Position numbers and translations under genes: made by a program. Under the pieces are notes generated by a model that saw only the letters and a program-made list of their open reading frames with translations, did no database searches and was not told the DNA's origin. 64,000 nucleotides of DNA, taken from contig NZ_PUIC01000005.1 in assembly GCF_022750545.1 (NCBI RefSeq), forward strand, positions 209,488-273,487, given 5' to 3'. The stretch is from Caulobacter sp. CCUG 60055. Lineage in GTDB: Bacteria > Pseudomonadota > Alphaproteobacteria > Caulobacterales > Caulobacteraceae. This document shows, piece after piece, positions 58,736 through 64,000 of this stretch (its first letter is position 1; each line of letters opens with the position of its first letter).

Positions 58736-59299
58736 CTAGCGCCCCTCGCCGGTCCGGATCGACGCCGCGAAGGCCTCGACCAGCGCCCCGAGCCGCTCGC
58801 GGGTGGTCTCGTCGATCAGCTCGCCGTCGTCGTCGAACAGCTGGCCGGCGTGCGAGACCATCATCCGGCCGCCGGACCACAGCCGCACGCCGAGGGTGCG
58901 CAGCACCGGCAGCCAGCCGTTCTGGGCCAGCACGGCGCCGAATCCGCCGGGCGAGGCGCCGATCAGCGCCACCGGCTTGCCGCCGAACACCCGGGCGATG
59001 TCGGAGGACGGGCGCGACATCCAGTCGATGGCGTTCTTGAACACGCCGGGCACGCCGTTGTTGTATTCGGGCGTGACCAGCAGCACCCCGTCGGCGGCGG
59101 CGAAGGCCTCCTTCAACCGGGTCACCGCCGGCGGCAGGCCGTGCGCGACCTCGTCGTCGTAGTTGTAGAGCGGCACCTCGTGGATGGAGCCGACCTCGAT
59201 CGTCACCCCGTCGGGCGCGACCGCCCGCGCCGCGCGCAGCAGGCCGGCGTTGTAGGAGCCGCGGCGCAGGCTTCCCGACAGTCCCAGAATTCTGACCAT
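58736..59299 (-). CDS. NADPH-dependent FMN reductase (ArsH/ChrR-like)
   Basis: 187-residue flavodoxin-like reductase. FMN-binding '[19 protein letters not shown]' at residues 6-24, '[20 protein letters not shown]' at the centre and '[14 protein letters not shown]' are the family blocks. It reduces quinones, chromate or azo dyes in related proteins. Its start is 92 bases from pncB on the opposite strand. Confidence 0.92.
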   Translation of the reverse strand: MVRILGLSGSLRRGSYNAGLLRAARAVAPDGVTIEVGSIHEVPLYNYDDEVAHGLPPAVTRLKEAFAAADGVLLVTPEYNNGVPGVFKNAIDWMSRPSSDIARVFGGKPVALIGASPGGFGAVLAQNGWLPVLRTLGVRLWSGGRMMVSHAGQLFDDDGELIDETTRERLGALVEAFAASIRTGEGR

Positions 59300-59391
59300 T
59301 CACGTCTCCCCGGCGGCGTCCTTGTCGCGGCCCGCGCAGTCGTGCCACGCTCGCGTCCGTCAACGAAGCGGCATCTGCGCTGACGGGGCCC

Positions 59392-60696
59392 ATGCAAGTC
59401 AACGACATCGCCACCCGCGTCTACAACCACGCCTGGCGGCTCGATCCCATCGTCCGCAGCCTGCTCGACACCGACTTCTACAAGCTGATGATGCTGCAAT
59501 TGATCTGGCGGCGGCATCGCGACGTCGACGTCAAGTTCTCGCTGGTCAACCGCACGCGCAGCGTGCGCCTGGCCGACGAGATCGACGAAGCCGAGCTGCG
59601 CGAGCAGCTCGACCACGCCCGCACCGTGCGCCTGAGCAAGAAGGAGCGCATCTGGCTGGCCGGCAACAGCTTCTACGGCCGCGCCCAGATCTTCGAGCCG
59701 GAGTTCCTGGCCTGGCTCGACGGCTATCGCCTGCCGGAATACCAGTTGCGCCGCGAGGACGGCCAGTTCGCCCTCGACTTCCACGGCCCCTGGGCCGAGG
59801 TGACGCTGTGGGAGATCCCCGCCCTCTCCATCATCAACGAGCTGCGCTCGCGCCGGGCGATGCGAGGCATGGGCCGCTTCGCCCTCGACGTGCTCTACGC
59901 CCGCGCCAAGGCCAAGCTGTGGAACAAGGTCGAGCGGCTGCGCGCCCTCGACGGGCTGATCCTGTCCGACTTCGGCACCCGTCGCCGGCACAGCTTCCTG
60001 TGGCAACGCTGGTGCGTCGAGGCGCTGAAGGAGGGCCTGAGCGAGGCCTTCATCGGCTCGTCCAACGTGCTGCTGGCCATGGACGGCGATCTGGAGGCCA
60101 TCGGCACCAACGGCCACGAACTGCCGATGGCCCTGGCCGCGCTGGCGCCGGACGACGACGCCCTGCGGCAGGTTCCCTATCGCGTGCTGGAGGAATGGGC
60201 CGCGGCCTATGGCGGCAATCTGCGGGTCGTGCTGCCCGACGCCTTCGGCACCGAGGCCTTCCTGCGCGACGCGCCTGACTGGGTGGCGGACTGGACGGGC
60301 TTCCGTCCGGATTCGGCCCCGCCGATCGAGGGCGGCCAGATGATCCTCGACTGGTGGCGCGCCCACGGCCGCGATCCGCGCGACAAGCTGCTGGTGTTCT
60401 CCGACGGCATGGACGTGGACGCCATCGAGGCCGTGCACGCCCATTTCCACGGGCAGGTGCGCATGAGCTTCGGCTGGGGCACCAACCTGACCAACGACTT
60501 CGTCGGCGCGGCGCCGGACCTGCGGCCGAGCCTCGATCCGATCTCGCTGGTCTGCAAGATCACCGAGGCCGGCGGCCGGCCGGCGGTCAAGCTGTCGGAC
60601 AACCCCAACAAGGCCGTGGGCGACCCGGCCGAGGTCGCCCGTTACCTGCGGGTGTTCGGCGACGGCGGCATGACCGCCCGCGCCGTCCGCGTCTGA
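59392..60696 (+). CDS. pncB: Nicotinate phosphoribosyltransferase
   Basis: 434 residues; makes nicotinate mononucleotide in NAD salvage. '[16 protein letters not shown]' is the family start, '[14 protein letters not shown]' and 'GSSNVLLAM' follow, and the phosphorylated His is in '[14 protein letters not shown]'. '[20 protein letters not shown]' and '[11 protein letters not shown]' are PRPP and product contacts. It ends 7 bases from the convergent DUF885 gene stop. Confidence 0.97.
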   Translation: MQVNDIATRVYNHAWRLDPIVRSLLDTDFYKLMMLQLIWRRHRDVDVKFSLVNRTRSVRLADEIDEAELREQLDHARTVRLSKKERIWLAGNSFYGRAQIFEPEFLAWLDGYRLPEYQLRREDGQFALDFHGPWAEVTLWEIPALSIINELRSRRAMRGMGRFALDVLYARAKAKLWNKVERLRALDGLILSDFGTRRRHSFLWQRWCVEALKEGLSEAFIGSSNVLLAMDGDLEAIGTNGHELPMALAALAPDDDALRQVPYRVLEEWAAAYGGNLRVVLPDAFGTEAFLRDAPDWVADWTGFRPDSAPPIEGGQMILDWWRAHGRDPRDKLLVFSDGMDVDAIEAVHAHFHGQVRMSFGWGTNLTNDFVGAAPDLRPSLDPISLVCKITEAGGRPAVKLSDNPNKAVGDPAEVARYLRVFGDGGMTARAVRV

Positions 60697-60703
60697 GGCC
60701 GGC

Positions 60704-62575
60704 TCAGGCCTTCTTCTTGGCGGCGATATAGCGGTCGATCACCTCTTCCAGCACGCTGAGCGGCATGGCCCCGGCCAGCAGGCCGGCGTCGTGGAAGTCG
60801 CGGATGTCGAACTTCGCGCCCAGAGCGGCCTTGGCCTTGTCGCGCAGCCGCAGCCAGGTGGCCTTGCCGACCATGTAGCTGCACGCTTGGCCCGGCCAGA
60901 CGCAGTAGCGGTCGACCTCGCCCGTGGCCGAGGCCACCGGGTCGCCGAGCAGGTCGACGAAATATCCCACCGACTTGTCGCGGCTCCAGCCCAGGGCGTG
61001 CAGGCCGGAATCGACCACCAGGCGGCCGGCCCGGAACAGGGCGTCGTGCAGGTAGCCGATGCGCGCCGTCTGGTCGTTGGCGTACATGCCCAGCTCGTCG
61101 GCGAGCTGTTCGGAATAGAGCGCCCAGCCCTCAAGATAGGCGTTGAAGCTCGGCAAGTTGTAGTCGACGCCGAGAATCTGCTGCACCAGCGGCAGCTCGG
61201 TCGACTCGTTCTCCAGGGCCCCTTGCAGATAGTGGCCGGGAATGCCCTCGTGATAGGTCAGGGTGGCCAGGGTCCAGCGCGGCGTCTCGGCCGTGTCGCG
61301 CAGGTTGATGTAATAGGCGCCGGGCCGCGAGCCGCCCACCCCCGGCGGCCACGCATAGGCGCCCGGCGAGCTCGCCTCCAGATAGGGCGACACCCGTTTG
61401 ATGAACATCTCGGACTTGGGCAGGGTTCGGAAGGCCTGCGGCAGGCGGGCGCGGACCTCGGCCACCTTGTCCTTGAGATAGGCCAGCAGTTCTTCCTTGC
61501 CGGCGTCGGTGTTGGGGAAATGGTATTTCGGGTCGGCGTAGAGCGCCTTGAACCGCTCGCCGACCGAGCCCTGGGTCAAGCCCTGCGCCTTCATCGCCTG
61601 GTCGATCTCGGCGGTCAGTTTGGCGGCGATGTCCAGGCCGAGCTGGTGCACCTCCTTGGCGGTCAGGCTGGTGGTGATGTTCTGGCGCAGGGCCTCGGCG
61701 TAGAAGGCCTCGCCGTTCGGCAGGCGCATGACGCTGGGCGTGTCCACCGCGCCGGGCCGCGCGGCGGTCAGGGCGGCGATCTGGCGGGCCAGGGCCGGCT
61801 TGATCTCGCCGTCGACGACAGCCGCGGCCTGGGCGGCGTAGTCGCCGGAGACCCCAGCCTCCTTGGCGCGGCGGGCCAGGGAGGCGACCAGGGTCGAGCT
61901 GGCCGTCGGACCGTCGCGCAGGCCCTTCATCGAGGCCAGCGCCTTGTCGAGGATGAAGCCCGGAGGCAGCACGCCGCCCGCCACGTCGGCCTTGAAGCGC
62001 GCGGTCTCCTGATCCATCACCCTGGCGAAGGCGTGCAGGCGGCTGACATAGGCGTCGGCGTCGGCCTTGTCGGCGACGGGGTGCTGGCTGTCGAGGAAGT
62101 CTGGAACCGACTGGTAGGCGCCGCCGAGCTGGCTCAGCACATAGGGCGAGATCTGGCCGGCCATCTGGTCCCAGTAGGGGAACTTGGCGGCCGCAGCGTT
62201 CTCGTCCAGCCAGTAGGCGACGGTGTCGTAGACCGCGCCCTGGACGCCCGAAACGCCCTTGCGGTCGATGGTCGACAGCCGGCGGCGGAATTCGGCCGAG
62301 GCCTTGGCCGCCCGCGCGCGCTCGGCGCCGGAGCGTTCGTTCAGCCGGCCCCTGGCCGAAGCGTGCGCGCCGTGGTCGAGCCCCATCATGGTGGTGGTCT
62401 CGGGCAGGCTGTCGAGCAGCTCGCGGGCGATGTCGGCGAACAGGCCCTGCAAGGCCGAGGCCGGCGCCGCGCGGCGGGCCGGCGCGGCCCCCGCGCCCGT
62501 GGCCAGGGCCGTGGTTCCGAGGGCCAGCAGCAGGGCGCGGCGATCGAGCCGCCCGGGCGAAGACGTCTGGGCCAT
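60704..62575 (-). CDS. Tat-exported DUF885 family putative metallopeptidase
   Basis: 623 residues. The N terminus 'LDRRALLLALGTTALATGAG' is Tat-like. The zinc site 'HEGIPGHYLQGALENES' matches the gluzincin-like HExxH variant typical of DUF885 (HEGxPGH), and 'YLEGWALYSEQLADELGMY' supplies the third ligand region. ATG 62575 has GAGGAAA upstream. DUF885 members are thought to be periplasmic carboxypeptidase-like enzymes. Confidence 0.92.
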   Translation of the reverse strand: MAQTSSPGRLDRRALLLALGTTALATGAGAAPARRAAPASALQGLFADIARELLDSLPETTTMMGLDHGAHASARGRLNERSGAERARAAKASAEFRRRLSTIDRKGVSGVQGAVYDTVAYWLDENAAAAKFPYWDQMAGQISPYVLSQLGGAYQSVPDFLDSQHPVADKADADAYVSRLHAFARVMDQETARFKADVAGGVLPPGFILDKALASMKGLRDGPTASSTLVASLARRAKEAGVSGDYAAQAAAVVDGEIKPALARQIAALTAARPGAVDTPSVMRLPNGEAFYAEALRQNITTSLTAKEVHQLGLDIAAKLTAEIDQAMKAQGLTQGSVGERFKALYADPKYHFPNTDAGKEELLAYLKDKVAEVRARLPQAFRTLPKSEMFIKRVSPYLEASSPGAYAWPPGVGGSRPGAYYINLRDTAETPRWTLATLTYHEGIPGHYLQGALENESTELPLVQQILGVDYNLPSFNAYLEGWALYSEQLADELGMYANDQTARIGYLHDALFRAGRLVVDSGLHALGWSRDKSVGYFVDLLGDPVASATGEVDRYCVWPGQACSYMVGKATWLRLRDKAKAALGAKFDIRDFHDAGLLAGAMPLSVLEEVIDRYIAAKKKA

Positions 62576-62783
62576 GGGCCGGTTTCCTCTATCCTTCCCG
62601 TCGTCCTGGCGGGCTCAGCGACACCTATTGCCTGATCCGCCGCGCGTCGACCGCCTTTTGCGTCGCAAGGGGCGGGCGTACGCTTGGCGGATGAACGTCA
62701 GACAACGTCGATTATTCTAGCTGTTCAGGCGGCATGTCCGATGCTGACCCTGGACGCCAACAACCGTCGCCGGAGATTCGCCC

Positions 62784-64000
62784 GTGCAACGCCCATCGCC
62801 CCGCCTTCACGCCTCCTACGTGGCGCTCGCCGCCGCCCTGGCCCTGGCCGCCTGCGAAAAGCCGGCCCAGACCCCGCCGCCGGCCGCCGCCGCGCCGCCG
62901 CCGCCGGCCCTGCCGTTGACCGCGGGACCGGAGACGCCGCCGGCTCCCGCGCCGGCGGTCAAGCGCCTGCCCGCAGCGCCGCCGGCCAAGGTGACGCGCC
63001 TCGCCCGGCCGCAGGACCGCTACGCCTATCTCGACCAGGCCTACGCCATGAACGACAGCCTGGCCGACGCCCCGCCGGACTACGGCGTCGACTACGGCGG
63101 CGATCGGCCGTGGGTCTGGCGCGGCCGCGACGACTCCATGCGCGTGGTCGAGCCCGTCGACGGCGGCTATCGCTATTACTACTACCGCCCGGGCGCCGAT
63201 TATCCTTACCTCGTCCGCGACCCGCAGTACGCCTACGGCTATTCCGGCGACCAGTTGACGGTGGTCTACGACGCCTATGGCCGCCCCCTGCCGGACGACT
63301 ACGCCTACCGTCAGGCCGAGGACGCCGGCCGCTACCTGGCGCGCGCGCGGGCGCTCTATCAGGCCTCGCTCGACAACGACCGCCGCAGCGTGGCGGCCGC
63401 CAACTGGGCGGCGCGGCGCGCCGAGATGGCCGCCGAGCGGGCCGCCTGGGCCGAGCAGCAGAGCCGCGACGCCGAGTGGCGGGCCTATCACGCCGCCCAC
63501 GAGGCCGAGGAGCAGGCCTACTGGCGGGACGAGCGGATGCAGCGGGAGGCCGCCGCCAATCGCTTCGCCGCCTGGCGGCAGGCCAACTATCAAGGTCCGC
63601 CGCCGCCGCCGGCCTGGGCCCCGCCGCCGCCGCGCCCCGCCGACAATCCCGCCCGCCGCCTGCTGCCCTGGGCGTTCGGCGATCGCAACCGCCCGCCCCC
63701 GCCGCAGGCCGTCGCCTTCGACGCGAACCGTCAGGCGGCCCAGGCGGCCGCCGAGCGCGCCCAGGCCGATCGCGCCCAGGCCGATCGCGCCCAGGCCGAC
63801 CAGGCCCGCAGACTGGCCGACGAGCAGCGCGCCCAGCAGGCCCAGGCGGCGCAACAGGCCCAGCAGCAGCGTCTCCAGCAGATGCAGGCCCAGCGCCAAG
63901 CCGAAGCCGCCCAGCGCGTCCAGGCCGAGCAGCAACAGGCCCGGCAGATGCAGGCGCAGCGGCAGGCCGAGCAGCAGCAACGCGCCCAGCAGGCCCAGGC
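62784..64000 (+). CDS. Gln/Ala-rich lipoprotein, hypothetical, truncated by the window end
   Basis: Start GTG 62784 has GGAG eight bases upstream; the frame is open to base 64000 (405 codons seen). Lipobox 'LALAAC' at about residues 19-24, then a Pro/Ala-rich linker. A Tyr-rich middle ('PVDGGYRYYYYRPGADYPYL', 'QLTVVYDAYGRPLPDDYAYR') and a helical Trp/Ala/Glu segment come next. A long coiled coil rich in Gln, Ala and Arg with AERAQADRAQAD-type repeats runs off the end. A GC-rich long frame on the opposite strand is a shadow. Function unknown. Confidence 0.8.
   Translation, partial: MQRPSPRLHASYVALAAALALAACEKPAQTPPPAAAAPPPPALPLTAGPETPPAPAPAVKRLPAAPPAKVTRLARPQDRYAYLDQAYAMNDSLADAPPDYGVDYGGDRPWVWRGRDDSMRVVEPVDGGYRYYYYRPGADYPYLVRDPQYAYGYSGDQLTVVYDAYGRPLPDDYAYRQAEDAGRYLARARALYQASLDNDRRSVAAANWAARRAEMAAERAAWAEQQSRDAEWRAYHAAHEAEEQAYWRDERMQREAAANRFAAWRQANYQGPPPPPAWAPPPPRPADNPARRLLPWAFGDRNRPPPPQAVAFDANRQAAQAAAERAQADRAQADRAQADQARRLADEQRAQQAQAAQQAQQQRLQQMQAQRQAEAAQRVQAEQQQARQMQAQRQAEQQQRAQQAQ

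Overview
This 64 kb window is GC-rich, gene-dense alphaproteobacterial chromosome, most likely from the Caulobacteraceae (Caulobacter or Phenylobacterium type). The placement rests on gene content and order: ubiG/lysC beside ptsP, ispG behind a RodZ-like gene, argJ behind a parvulin gene and divergent from secA, comF-grxC-nitrilase-DUF1178, xerD beside aroK-aroB, and bolA/dnaJ-like/cobS/cobT with rpmB close by. Other signs are many GTG/TTG starts and many 4-nt ATGA/GTGA overlaps. No tRNA, rRNA, CRISPR array, insertion sequence or prophage was found. No intergenic stretch exceeds about 200 bases, so almost all the sequence is accounted for.

Layout. 1-17 kb is housekeeping: isoprenoid synthesis (ispG), a RodZ-like cell-shape protein, the nitrogen PTS enzyme I (ptsP), aspartokinase (lysC), ubiquinone methylation (ubiG), a serine beta-lactamase-like enzyme, an SDR, a DUF1178/nitrilase/glutaredoxin/ComF cluster, an NDUFAF5/BioC-like methyltransferase, and a tightly packed parvulin-argJ-NUDIX-Flp pilin run. 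secA (17.3-20.1 kb) has a recognisable promoter and terminator. 20-41 kb is more accessory. It holds an MFS exporter with an ArsR regulator, a carotenoid oxygenase/DoxX pair divergent from a TetR-epoxide hydrolase-aldolase operon, a decayed M48 protease and a frameshifted GGDEF-EAL gene. It continues with nitronate monooxygenase, guanine deaminase, a LysR-controlled AhpD/PNPOx/SnoaL-like operon, accA, a CoA-ester lyase, an aldo-keto reductase with LysR, and a LysE exporter with a MocR regulator behind two perfect palindromes. 41-57 kb returns to conserved genes: xerD, a secreted repeat protein, aroK-aroB-CorC, BolA, a DnaJ-domain protein, cobS, a cold-shock protein, cobT, a phytase-like lipoprotein, an FMN lactate dehydrogenase and rpmB. 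57-64 kb has small secreted and enzyme genes, pncB, a DUF885 hydrolase and a Gln/Ala-rich lipoprotein that runs off the end.

No completely novel multi-gene system stands out. The points most worth following are: (i) two successive CTGA junctions (argJ/NUDIX and NUDIX/Flp pilin) where no normal start codon is available; (ii) five of about fourteen convergent gene pairs sharing a stop-codon CTAG; (iii) two genes caught in decay (GGDEF-EAL by one base, M48 by internal loss); (iv) strong perfect palindromes at the MocR and other regulatory gaps; and (v) cobS and cobT separated by unrelated genes, with no cobN here.
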